Shown here: piece after piece, positions 1 through 8,618 of the stretch
Numbering within the stretch: the first letter of the stretch is position 1
Layout: every line of letters starts with the position of its first letter
Source: Pseudomonadota bacterium
GTDB taxonomy: Bacteria; Pseudomonadota; Gammaproteobacteria; Burkholderiales; Burkholderiaceae
Assembly: GCA_029777935.1 (NCBI GenBank)
Contig: JAKORH010000194.1
Coordinates: 1-11,433 of the forward strand
DNA length: 11,433 nucleotides
Direction of reading: 5' to 3'
Made by a program: the position numbers and the translations under genes
The notes under the pieces: generated by a model
Told to the model about the DNA's origin: nothing
Databases searched by the model: none
What the model saw: only the letters and a program-made list of their open reading frames with translations

Positions 1-300
1 CGAAGATCGTAGGCCAGCCGCTCGACGACTGCGCTCCCCCAGCCCGAGCGCTGCTGGCGCTGCACGATGGTCTTGCCGAGATGCCAATACAGTCCGATGA
101 GTTCGCGCGTCACTGCCGCGGCGGCACGTGCCTGAGCGGTCACGATGCGCCGCTTCAAGTCCTCGAGCACCGCGGGATAGTCGAGCGGCAGCTCGCTCGC
201 GAGCGCCGGCACGGGAAACTCTGTCCCTTCCTCGCGCACGCGGCCGCGCGAACGCGCAGTGGGCTTCGCGGGGACTGTCTGTGAGTTCGACCCCACCCTC

Positions 301-311
<11 letters not shown>
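1..311 (-). CDS. DUF1016 (YhcG-type) predicted nuclease, N-terminal part only
   Basis: This is the first 103 residues of a gene that continues beyond the left edge. From about residue 43 it reads [14 protein letters not shown], then a [16 protein letters not shown] stretch and [16 protein letters not shown]. This is the pattern of the DUF1016 N-terminal domain, whose full-length members (YhcG family) carry a C-terminal PD-(D/E)xK nuclease-like domain. That C-terminal half is outside the window, so nuclease activity is inferred from the family. The chosen ATG lies inside the end of hsdM, giving an 11-base overlap (ATGGCGGCTGA), and is preceded by GAGGGAG seven bases upstream. A GTG about 33 codons further in is a possible shorter start. 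Overlap with hsdM implies translational coupling. DUF1016 genes are often found inside type I restriction-modification operons, which fits here. The first 40 or so residues are basic and low in complexity and look unlike the conserved domain. Confidence 0.85.
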
Positions 312-1959
<1,648 letters not shown>

Positions 1960-1975
1960 AGTGGTCCTTGTTCAA

Positions 1976-3328
1976 CTACTCGGCCCGGAAGTAGCGCCGT
2001 TTCGGGTCCTGCGGTCCGGTGCCGATCTCGCGCAGAAGCCCGCTGCCGACGAGGCGCGCGAGGCGCGTGCGCGTGGCGCGCGGCGTGAGTCCGATCGCCT
2101 GCGCGATCTCGCTCGTCATCAGGCCGCGGCCCTTGGCGAGCGCCTCAACGATGGCGCTGTCGGTCGGGTCGAGCGCCGGGCGGCCGACGCGCTCGGTCCC
2201 GAGACTGACCCGAAAGCGCGCGCCGATCTCCTCGAATCGCGGCGGCGCGAGCCCCATCTCACGGCACGCGGCCGCCATCCGCTGCACGCCGCTGCCCCAC
2301 TGCTCTACGAGGCCCAGTTCGTGGAAGATCCGGCCAATCACTCGATTGCGCAGCTTCGATACGCCGTGCGGCAGATCCTCGACGGTGAGACCGAAGGGCA
2401 ACAGTCCCGGGTTCTCGACTTCAAGGCGATCGTCGAAAATCGACACGCGGATCGGGGCGCCGCGCTGCGCGTAGTCGGCGTGCGCCACCGCATTGATCAC
2501 CGCTTCGCGAACGGCCAGAGGCGGCAGACTCGTGCGCTCGCTGCGGCGAACCCTGCCGATCTCCGCGCCGCGAATCGAGTGCTTCTCGACGAAGGCGATC
2601 GCCTCTTCGATCGCCTGCACCGGATGCGAGCGGATTTCCGTGCGGTCGATGATCCGGCTCTTGTCGCCGCCGGCGAACCGTCCCGCCTGGATCCATGCGT
2701 CGGGAAAATGGCGTTGGCGATCGCGACCGAAGAGAAGCATGCCGCCGACCGTGGGCACCTTTCGCCCCTGGTGCTCGGTCACGAGCCGGAGCGTCGCGAG
2801 ATCGCGCCGAACGAGCTTGCGGCGGTCCGCGAACGACTCGGAAGCAGCTCGGAAGTCCAGCGCTTCCGAGTCGAGTTCCGGCATCGGCTGCTCGTCGAAA
2901 GACTCGCCGCGACTGAAGCGGCGCAACTCCCCGATGAGTTCGCGGTCGGCACGCCGGTTGGACGAGCCGACGCGAACGTAGACGCCGTTCTCCTCGCCCC
3001 CGCGCTTCAGAGAGTGCGGTCGCGCGGGGCTCGGGTGGACCTGCACCGCCACGACGTGGGTGCGGCGCCACGGCAGCACCTCGATTTCGGGGACGAACCG
3101 CGGGGCGATGCCGTCGCTGATCAGATTGACGAGGCGCTCTTCCAAGTCAAGCGGATCGACGACACCGCGAACATGGCCGGTTTCGTCTTCCACGCCGACA
3201 AGCAGCGTGCCGCCCGCGGTGTTGGCAAAGGCGACGATCGTCTTCAGCGCCCCGTCCGGGCTCGACAGGTCGCGCTTGAACTCCAGCGTCTTGCTTTCGG
3301 GCCGCTTGAGCAGCTCGACCAGATCCAT
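1976..3328 (-). CDS. AlbA_2 (Schlafen-like) / HATPase-like protein with C-terminal helix-turn-helix
   Basis: A 450-residue protein with three parts. Residues about 11-128 form an AlbA_2 (Schlafen AlbA_2) domain, a putative nucleic-acid-binding fold. It shows TLEFKRDL, then AFANTAGGTLLVGVED at 33-48, and closes with GVYVRVGSSNRRA. Residues about 270-350 resemble the HATPase_c_4 fold, with AVREAVINAVAHADY (272-286, the E...N..AH N-box), VENPGLLP (304-311) and WGSGVQRM. The last 65 residues look like a winged helix-turn-helix (MTSEIAQAIGLTPRATRTRL). Such proteins (COG2865-like) are annotated as transcriptional regulators or ATP-binding proteins and are frequent beside restriction or phage-defence genes. 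It lies 16 bases upstream of hsdM on the same strand and is the first gene of the operon. A regulatory role on hsdM or an effector role in defence are both possible. The sequence does not decide between them. No clear Shine-Dalgarno precedes the ATG. Confidence 0.9.
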   Translation of the reverse strand: MDLVELLKRPESKTLEFKRDLSSPDGALKTIVAFANTAGGTLLVGVEDETGHVRGVVDPLDLEERLVNLISDGIAPRFVPEIEVLPWRRTHVVAVQVHPSPARPHSLKRGGEENGVYVRVGSSNRRADRELIGELRRFSRGESFDEQPMPELDSEALDFRAASESFADRRKLVRRDLATLRLVTEHQGRKVPTVGGMLLFGRDRQRHFPDAWIQAGRFAGGDKSRIIDRTEIRSHPVQAIEEAIAFVEKHSIRGAEIGRVRRSERTSLPPLAVREAVINAVAHADYAQRGAPIRVSIFDDRLEVENPGLLPFGLTVEDLPHGVSKLRNRVIGRIFHELGLVEQWGSGVQRMAAACREMGLAPPRFEEIGARFRVSLGTERVGRPALDPTDSAIVEALAKGRGLMTSEIAQAIGLTPRATRTRLARLVGSGLLREIGTGPQDPKRRYFRAE

Positions 3329-3335
3329 GCTCGGA

Positions 3336-3365
3336 AATCTACTCAGAAGGGGACGCGTCGGTCAA
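3336..3365 (-). promoter_or_regulatory. Candidate sigma-70 promoter of the AlbA_2-hsdM operon
   Basis: On the minus strand a -35 like TTGACC (3360-3365) and a -10 like TAGATT (3336-3341) are 18 bases apart. Five of six -35 bases and four of six -10 bases match consensus. The -10 ends 7 bases before the A of the AlbA_2 gene's ATG, so the transcript would begin at or next to the start codon. This fits the absence of a Shine-Dalgarno. The site is a motif match only. Confidence 0.45.
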
Positions 3366-3505
3366 GCTTCCGAGATCATTTCCCGGCCTCTCGATCGATC
3401 CATTGGCGCGCCTCGGTTTGAATTCGCGCGGGACGGGTTATCGCCATTGATCCGGGTCAGCGAGCTCGAACCGGGCGAGAGGACGATTCATCTGTTGGCC
3501 CAGCG

Positions 3506-3523
3506 TCGATGCGTCCGCATCGA
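3506..3523. promoter_or_regulatory. Perfect 8-base inverted repeat, possible operator
   Basis: TCGATGCG and CGCATCGA are exact inverted copies separated by TC. The site lies 109 bases upstream of the amidase ATG in a non-coding gap. Its size and symmetry suit a dimeric regulator, although a small hairpin is equally possible. No regulator gene for it can be assigned within the window. Confidence 0.35.
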
Positions 3524-3632
3524 GGCGGTCAGCGCCGCCGCAGGTCCTGCCGGGGAATCTCGAAACAGTTCAGGCCGGGACGACTGCTTCACTCGCCGTG
3601 CGCCGCGGCGTCCACCCACAGGAGGGATCACC

Positions 3633-4961
3633 ATGCATGCCGAGACCCTTGAGCAGAAGACCCGTCTCGCCCAGGACGTGGTTCGCGTCGACAAGTTCAC
3701 ACGGGGCATTGTCGGTCCCAGCCAGACGATGCTGGGCCCGGTGAAAGACGGCGGCACGATCGCCGCGGGCACCGCCCCGGGTTGCTGGGGACCGATGATC
3801 ACGCCGAAGTTCCAGGGCGGCCACGAGGTCACGCAGCCGGTCGCCGTCGAAGGCGCCGAGATCGGCGATGCGATCGCGTTGAAACTCAAGCGCGTGGAAG
3901 TCACCTCGCTCGCAACCGCCTCGGGCGTCATGCAGCCCGTTGAAGGGCGCTTCGTCGGCGATCCGTTCGTCGCGAAGGTCTGCCCGAAATGCGGAACCCA
4001 GAGCCCGTCTTCCCACCTTGAAGGCGTCGGCCAGCAAGCGGTGCACTGCGATGTCTGCGGCGCAGAGGTGAGCGCGTTTCGCGTGACCCATGGCTACGTG
4101 ATCCTCTTCGACCACGAGAACCAGGTGGCCGTCACCGTCACAAAGGAGATCGCCCAGCGCATCGCGCGCGATCCATCGAGCTTTGCGCGCCTGCCCGCCG
4201 CCTCCGAGCAGCATTCGATCCTCGCCTTCGCGCAGGCGGACATCGCCGGACTGATTTCGCGGATGCAGCCCTTCATGGGCAATGTCGGGACGACCCCCTC
4301 GCGCGACATGCCCGATTCGCACAACTGCGGCGACTTCGGCGCTTTCCTGGTGAACGCCCCGCACAAGTACGGGATGAGCCAGGAGGAGCTGAATCAGCAC
4401 AAGACCGACGGCCACATGGATGCGAACTCGGTCCGTGCCGGCGCGATCGTCATCTGCCCGGTGAAGGTCCCCGGCGGCGGCGTGTACATGGGTGACATGC
4501 ACGCGCAACAAGGCAATGGCGAAATCGCCGTGCATACGACCGACGTCGCCGGCGAGGTCGAGCTGCAGGTCGAGGTCGTCAAGGGGCTCGCGCTCGATGG
4601 ACCGATCCTTCTGCAGCGCCTCGAGGATCTTCCGCCGCTCGCACGGCCGATCACGCGGGAACTGCGCAACAAGGCGAAGGCCCTTGCGCAGGGCTATGGT
4701 GCAATCGAACTCGAAGACAATGGCCCGATCACGTTCATCGGCTCCGGCCCGACGATCAACGACGCCACCAGGAATGGCCTGGAGCGCGCGGCCAAGATCA
4801 CGGGACTGCCGTATGACGAGATCCTGAACCGCGCGACCATCGCCGGCTCGATCGAGATCGCACGGCTGCCGGGGGTGGCGAGGGTGACGTTCCTTTGCCC
4901 GATGACTGTTCTCGAACGAATGGGGATCGCGCATCTCGTGCGGCAGCAGTACGGTCTCTGA
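3633..4961 (+). CDS. Acetamidase/formamidase family amidohydrolase with zinc-ribbon insert
   Basis: A 442-residue member of the FmdA/AmdA family, whose characterised enzymes hydrolyse formamide or short aliphatic amides to the acid and ammonia. Family signatures are visible: GGHMDANSV-like GHMDANSV (260-267), the GAIVICPVKVPGGGVYMGDMH block (270-290) and AQQGNGEIA (291-299). Asp and His residues of this block would bind the active-site metal in the family. Two CxxC pairs, CPKC at 117-120 and CDVC at 139-142, form a zinc-ribbon-like insert not found in the short classical formamidases I recall. The ATG has AGGAGGG six bases upstream. Upstream extension of the frame is not supported. The gene stands alone after a 304-base gap, and the DUF4197 gene starts 57 bases downstream on the same strand. 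No ABC amide transporter or urea genes are near, so the substrate is not indicated. Confidence 0.9.
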   Translation: MHAETLEQKTRLAQDVVRVDKFTRGIVGPSQTMLGPVKDGGTIAAGTAPGCWGPMITPKFQGGHEVTQPVAVEGAEIGDAIALKLKRVEVTSLATASGVMQPVEGRFVGDPFVAKVCPKCGTQSPSSHLEGVGQQAVHCDVCGAEVSAFRVTHGYVILFDHENQVAVTVTKEIAQRIARDPSSFARLPAASEQHSILAFAQADIAGLISRMQPFMGNVGTTPSRDMPDSHNCGDFGAFLVNAPHKYGMSQEELNQHKTDGHMDANSVRAGAIVICPVKVPGGGVYMGDMHAQQGNGEIAVHTTDVAGEVELQVEVVKGLALDGPILLQRLEDLPPLARPITRELRNKAKALAQGYGAIELEDNGPITFIGSGPTINDATRNGLERAAKITGLPYDEILNRATIAGSIEIARLPGVARVTFLCPMTVLERMGIAHLVRQQYGL

Positions 4962-5018
4962 GACGAACAGGACGGCGATCAACACCGCGGCGCGCTGCCG
5001 CTGCAGCAGGAGGACGAG

Positions 5019-5738
5019 ATGCCTGAATATCAAGTCCGCGTCGACGAGATTCGGCGCGCGCTGATCATCGGAAGCGCGTTGGCGGCAGCGCTCACCGGTC
5101 GCAACGCGTTCGCGCTGTCGCTCGCGGACCTGACGCAGAAGGATGCGAGCGCGGGCGTCAAGGCGGCACTGGAGAAGGGCGCCACCGTCGCGGTCGAACT
5201 GCTCGGGCGCACCGACGGCTTCTGGGGCAACGACAAGGTGCGCATCCCGCTGCCGGAGTGGCTGCAGCGTGCCGAGGGCGCGCTGCGCTTCGCGGGCCGC
5301 GGCAAGGACATCGACGCACTGAAGCTCGGCGTCAACCGCGCGGCCGAGCAGGCGGTGCCCGAGGCGAGGACGCTGCTGGTGAGCGCGGCGCGCACCATGA
5401 CGGTGCAGGACGCCAAGGGCATCCTGACCGGCGGCGACGACTCGGTGACGAAGTTCTTCGCCGCAAAGACGCGCGAACCGCTGACCGGCAGGTTCCTGCC
5501 GATCGTGACCAAGGTGACGGACCGCATCGGCCTGGCGCGGCAGTACAACGCGCTGGCGGCGAAGGGCGAACAGCTCGGGCTGGTGCGCGGCGATCAGGCC
5601 AGGATCGAGCGCCACGTGACCGGCAAGGCGCTCGACGGCATGTACTTCATGATCGGCGAGGAAGAGAAGAAGATTCGCCAGGATCCGGTCGGCACCGGCA
5701 GCGAGATCCTGAAGAAGGTGTTCGGGGCGATCAGATAG
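5019..5738 (+). CDS. DUF4197 domain-containing exported protein
   Basis: A 239-residue protein matching the DUF4197 pattern: LSLADLTQKDASAGVKAALEKGA just after the leader, then a DKVRIPLP segment, and later DAKGILTGGDDSVTKFF and EEEKKIRQDP near the C-terminus. The function of DUF4197 is unknown. The leader is hydrophobic at residues 14-27 (ALIIGSALAAALTG) after RR at 12-13, with a plausible signal peptidase I site after AFA, so a periplasmic location is likely. The stretch before the RR pair is long and partly acidic (MPEYQVRVDE), so a later start is conceivable. However, the ATG has an excellent AGGAGG at 5008-5013 with 5-base spacing. It follows the amidase gene by 57 bases without a terminator and converges on the M48 protease gene only 9 bases away. 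Confidence 0.9.
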   Translation: MPEYQVRVDEIRRALIIGSALAAALTGRNAFALSLADLTQKDASAGVKAALEKGATVAVELLGRTDGFWGNDKVRIPLPEWLQRAEGALRFAGRGKDIDALKLGVNRAAEQAVPEARTLLVSAARTMTVQDAKGILTGGDDSVTKFFAAKTREPLTGRFLPIVTKVTDRIGLARQYNALAAKGEQLGLVRGDQARIERHVTGKALDGMYFMIGEEEKKIRQDPVGTGSEILKKVFGAIR

Positions 5739-5747
5739 CGCGCCCGA

Positions 5748-7853
5748 TCACAGCAACTCGCCCTGCATGGGCTTCGCGGCGGCAGCAGTCGGCTTGTCGT
5801 CCTCCGGCGCGCCGTCGATCTGCGGCGGCAGCGGCGCGTCGAGGGCGGCGCAGATCGTGCGCAGGCAGCTCGCGGCTTTCCAGTTGGTCTGGCCGTCGAC
5901 GAACGCGGCGGCAGTGCACGCCTTGATCAGTTGCGGCTTGGCGAGCGGCGCGAGCTGATTCAGCCGCTCCAGCGCGGCCGACACTTCGTCGAGCCGGATC
6001 GCTGCCGCATCGGTGCGCGCCGCCTCGACGCCGGGAAGCAGCAGCGCGCCCGCGTTGAAAGCGTGCTCCGCTTTCTCGGGCAGACGCACCGCGGCGATCA
6101 GCGACAGCACGAGCGCGGCGTCGCCCGCGATGTCGGCCACGTTGCGGAACTTCACCGGCACCGCGCGCTGCGCGTTGCGGCCGATGCGCCGCTTCAGCAC
6201 CGTGAACAGCAGGAATTCCGCCAGCGTCACGCGCCCGTCGGCGGCGATCAGCCCGTGTGCGAGCAGCAGCAGCCGTTCGGCGCCATCGACCGACAGCTTG
6301 CGCAGCGCCGGCATCGCGCGGTCGAGCAGCGGGAGCCGCCGGCCCGGCGGCAGTTCCTGGATGCGTTCGTGCATCGCGTCGACGCGCTGCGCGGCGGAGG
6401 TGCCGAACGCTTCGGTCACGAGCTGGCGCTGCTGGCCGCTGAATGGCTGGCCGTTCTCGATCAGCATCGCGAGCGCCAGCAGTTGCACCTGCGTGCTGTC
6501 GGTAAGCACGGCCTCGATCTCGTCGGTCGCGCGTTGCGTGAGACTGCGCGCGAAGTCCTGTGACTGCGGGTGCAGTGCGCCGATCGCGCCGTGCACGTGC
6601 GCCGAGGGATCGGCCGCCGCGGCTGCTCCGGCGACGAGCCCGGCGACGGGACTCGCGGTGTATTCGATCGGCGGCAATTCCTCCGCCGCGGCGCCGCGCG
6701 CGCCCGATGCCGCCTCCATCGCAAGCTGCAGCGGCTGCTCGGGCGCGGGCAGGAAGGGCTGCGGGCGGCCGTAGACGCGCCGGATGCGCTCTTCCAGCGG
6801 CGGATGCGTCGACATCATCCCGCTCGCGAACGCCAGCCGCGCCGGCGCGATGAACATGTGCGAAAGGGTCTCGGCGTGCGCGTGGCCGATGTGACTGCCG
6901 ACACCGTCGCCGAGGTTCACGTTCACGCCGCGCGCGCGCAGTTCGTGCGCGGTCTCGACCTGCTGCGGCAGCGACGGATCGGCCGGCGCCACGAGCGGCG
7001 CCATGCCGCCCACGCCGCCCAAGCCCCCGATCTTGCGCAGCGCGCCGCCGATGCCGTCGGGATTGCGCGTGAACTGCACGCTGCTCGCGTCGGCCAGGAA
7101 CTCGCGCTCGCGCGACACCGCGGCCTTGATCAGCCGGCCGAAGAACACGCCGATGTAGCCGACGATCCACAGTACCAGCCCGGCGATGACGAACGCGCCG
7201 GCGCCGCGATCGCGGTTGCCGCGGCTCATCTGCATCATGAAGCTGCCGAACATCGCGATCATCAGCAGCCCGAACAACACACCGATCAGCCGGATGTTCA
7301 GCCGCATGTCGCCGTTCAGGATGTGCGAGAACTCGTGCCCGATCACGCCCTGCAGCTCGTCGCGGTTCAAGCGCGTCAGCGTGCCGCGCGTGACGGCGAC
7401 GATCGCGTCGTTGATCGAGTGGCCGGCGGCGAACGCGTTGATCGTGTTCTCGTGGTCCATCACGTACACGCGCGGCACGGGAATTCCCGCGGCGATCGCC
7501 ATCTCCTCGACCACGTTGACGAGCCGGCGCTCGAGCAGATCGGAGGTCGACGGATCGATCAGCCGCGCATCGACCATCTTCGCCACTGCCGCGCCGCCGG
7601 CGGACAGACGCGCAGTCTCCCACCACGTGCCGCCGCCGATCAGCGCCAGCGTCACCAGCGTGTTCACCGCGTAGAAGCCGTTGGGCAGCACCGCGGCCCC
7701 GGAAACGTAGCGCGGGTGGGGCGCGATCGACAGGTAGACGAAGGCGCCGACGGAGTTGACCGCGACCACTACCCCGATCACCGCCAGCACGAACAGCACG
7801 ATCAGCCGCTGCGTGTGGCGGCGTGCCTCGTCCTGGTGCTCGAAGAAGTTCAT
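5748..7853 (-). CDS. M48-family (HtpX-like) membrane metallopeptidase with long C-terminal extension
   Basis: A 701-residue integral membrane zinc protease. Hydrophobic segments lie near residues 16-40, 60-75, 187-205 and 221-240. The zinc motif HEFSH is at 173-177, with the third ligand Glu251 in EREFLADA. The M48 domain ends at THPPLEERIRRV (349-360). Classical HtpX is about 290 residues. Here some 340 further residues follow, soluble and alanine-rich, with two segments resembling TerB-like helices: AHGLIAADGRVTLAEFLLF (532-550) and AAAFVDGQTNWKAASCLRTI (648-667). Long M48 proteins next to lemA are common in betaproteobacteria, so the architecture is probably family-typical. The role is presumably membrane protein quality control. 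The start MNFFEHQ fits related proteins as I recall them. No clear Shine-Dalgarno precedes it because a repeat array fills the space up to the ATG. LemA lies immediately upstream on the same strand. Confidence 0.93.
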   Translation of the reverse strand: MNFFEHQDEARRHTQRLIVLFVLAVIGVVVAVNSVGAFVYLSIAPHPRYVSGAAVLPNGFYAVNTLVTLALIGGGTWWETARLSAGGAAVAKMVDARLIDPSTSDLLERRLVNVVEEMAIAAGIPVPRVYVMDHENTINAFAAGHSINDAIVAVTRGTLTRLNRDELQGVIGHEFSHILNGDMRLNIRLIGVLFGLLMIAMFGSFMMQMSRGNRDRGAGAFVIAGLVLWIVGYIGVFFGRLIKAAVSREREFLADASSVQFTRNPDGIGGALRKIGGLGGVGGMAPLVAPADPSLPQQVETAHELRARGVNVNLGDGVGSHIGHAHAETLSHMFIAPARLAFASGMMSTHPPLEERIRRVYGRPQPFLPAPEQPLQLAMEAASGARGAAAEELPPIEYTASPVAGLVAGAAAAADPSAHVHGAIGALHPQSQDFARSLTQRATDEIEAVLTDSTQVQLLALAMLIENGQPFSGQQRQLVTEAFGTSAAQRVDAMHERIQELPPGRRLPLLDRAMPALRKLSVDGAERLLLLAHGLIAADGRVTLAEFLLFTVLKRRIGRNAQRAVPVKFRNVADIAGDAALVLSLIAAVRLPEKAEHAFNAGALLLPGVEAARTDAAAIRLDEVSAALERLNQLAPLAKPQLIKACTAAAFVDGQTNWKAASCLRTICAALDAPLPPQIDGAPEDDKPTAAAAKPMQGELL

Positions 7854-7854
7854 G

Positions 7855-7928
7855 CGCGTCCGGCGTCCGGCGTCGGGCGTCGCGCGTCCGACGCAAGCGC
7901 CCGACGCCCGACGCTCGACGCCCGACGA
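7855..7928. repeat. Inverted array of 7-base repeats between lemA and the M48 gene
   Basis: Five heptads of the type GGCGTCG or CGCGTCC run from 7855 to 7889. Four heptads of the opposite orientation, of the type CCGACGC, run from 7901 to 7928. An 11-base centre, GACGCAAGCGC, separates them. The arms can pair imperfectly into a long G+C-rich hairpin in the transcript between the two genes. It occupies nearly all of the 79-base gap and ends 1 base before the M48 start codon. Similar GTCGGGC-type arrays are known to me as dispersed repeats in high-GC proteobacteria, but I could not search for copies. Confidence 0.75.
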
Positions 7929-7932
7929 TCAG

Positions 7933-8523
7933 TCAGAACTGCACTTTGACCGCCTTCTTCTCTTCCGGCGCCTCGGTGGCGGCCAGCAGTTCGGCGGGCT
8001 TGAAGGAGAACGCGCTCGCGATGACGTTTGACGGGAACTGCTCGACCGCGGTGTTGAACGTCATCACCGAATCGTTGAAGGCCTGGCGCGCGAACGCGAT
8101 CTTGTTCTCGGTGCCGGTCAGCTCCTCGGAGAGCTGCATCATGTTCTGGTTGGCCTTCAGGTCCGGATAGGCTTCCGCGAGCGCGAAGAGCTTGCCGAGC
8201 GCGCCGCGCAGCGCGCCCTCGGCGGCCGAAAGGTTCTGGATCGCGCCCGGATCGGCGGGGTTGGCTGCGGCCGCGGTGTTGGCAGTGACCGCGCTGTTGC
8301 GCGCCTTGATCACGGCCTCGAGCGTCTCGCGCTCGTGCTTCATGTACCCCTTGGCGGTCTCGACCAGATTCGGGATCAGGTCGTAACGGCGCTTCAGTTG
8401 CACGTCGATCTGCGCGAACGCGTTCTTGAACTGGTTGCGCAGTCCGACCAGGCGGTTGTAGGCGCCGATGGCCCAGAACACCAGCAGCGCGATCAAGCCG
8501 AGAAAGATCAGCCAGCCCACCAT
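7933..8523 (-). CDS. lemA: LemA family membrane protein
   Basis: A 196-residue protein with one N-terminal membrane anchor (residues about 3-20, LIFLGLIALLVFWAIG). The LemA helical domain follows: YNRLVGLRNQFKNAF, IDVQLKRRYDLIPNLVETAKGY (39-60) and HERETLEAVIKARNSA. A central AEGALRGALGKLFALAEAYPDLKAN segment and the C-terminal FNTAVEQFPSNVIA block are also typical. LemA proteins have no settled biochemical role. They are commonly encoded next to M48 proteases, as here, which suggests a partner or substrate-presenting function for the downstream protease. The ATG is preceded by GGAGGTG, and a good sigma-70-like promoter lies 38-66 bases upstream of the start codon. Length is usual for the family. 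Confidence 0.95.
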   Translation of the reverse strand: MVGWLIFLGLIALLVFWAIGAYNRLVGLRNQFKNAFAQIDVQLKRRYDLIPNLVETAKGYMKHERETLEAVIKARNSAVTANTAAAANPADPGAIQNLSAAEGALRGALGKLFALAEAYPDLKANQNMMQLSEELTGTENKIAFARQAFNDSVMTFNTAVEQFPSNVIASAFSFKPAELLAATEAPEEKKAVKVQF

Positions 8524-8561
8524 GCCGCACCTCCGTGACGAAGTCGCCCAGCGAGCGGCGG

Positions 8562-8589
8562 ACTATAAGAGAACCGCGCCGCCGCGCAA
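8562..8589 (-). promoter_or_regulatory. Candidate sigma-70 promoter of lemA
   Basis: On the minus strand TTGCGC (8584-8589) and TATAGT (8562-8567) are 16 bases apart, in the 95-base gap after dolP. The -10 matches five of six consensus bases and the -35 four of six. It leaves an untranslated leader of roughly 30 bases with the GGAGGTG ribosome binding site. It suggests that lemA and the protease form a transcription unit separate from lpoA-yraN-dolP. Confidence 0.55.
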
Positions 8590-8618
8590 GCGGATTTTCG
8601 GCTGAGCCGGCCCGCGCG

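Larger units (their letters stand above)
3329..3632. other. 304-base gap between the restriction operon and the amidase gene
   Basis: The two flanking genes diverge from this gap, so it should hold both promoters. The left end holds the candidate AlbA_2-operon promoter, and an interrupted palindrome lies near the middle. The right end holds the amidase ribosome binding site, AGGAGGG at 3620-3626. A reading frame from upstream stays open into the amidase gene, but its translation is arginine- and serine-rich with no family pattern, so I treat it as non-coding. I saw no tRNA, integrase remnant, direct-repeat pair or clear plus-strand promoter. Confidence 0.6.

Noticed and set aside
3060..3632. 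Upstream extension of the amidase reading frame by 191 codons
   Set aside because: The extension overlaps the AlbA_2 gene on the other strand, its translation is Arg/Ser-rich, and the ATG at 3633 has a strong Shine-Dalgarno.
3570..5615. A 681-codon minus-strand frame opposite the amidase and DUF4197 genes
   Set aside because: It is the antisense shadow of two well-supported genes, has no family pattern, and is long only because the G+C content is high.
5731..7896. A 721-codon minus-strand frame overlapping the M48 gene
   Set aside because: It is an out-of-frame reading of the protease gene, Arg-rich, lacking the HExxH motif and membrane segments.
7855..7928. CRISPR-like array
   Set aside because: Units are 7 bases, contiguous and inverted, with no spacers or cas genes.
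6570..7949. A 459-codon plus-strand frame opposite the M48 gene
   Set aside because: It is antisense to the protease gene and His/Arg/Ala-rich without domain pattern.
8585..8618. Rho-independent terminator after dolP
   Set aside because: Only a short CGGC/GCCG stem followed by AAAA on the minus strand is present, with no T-run.
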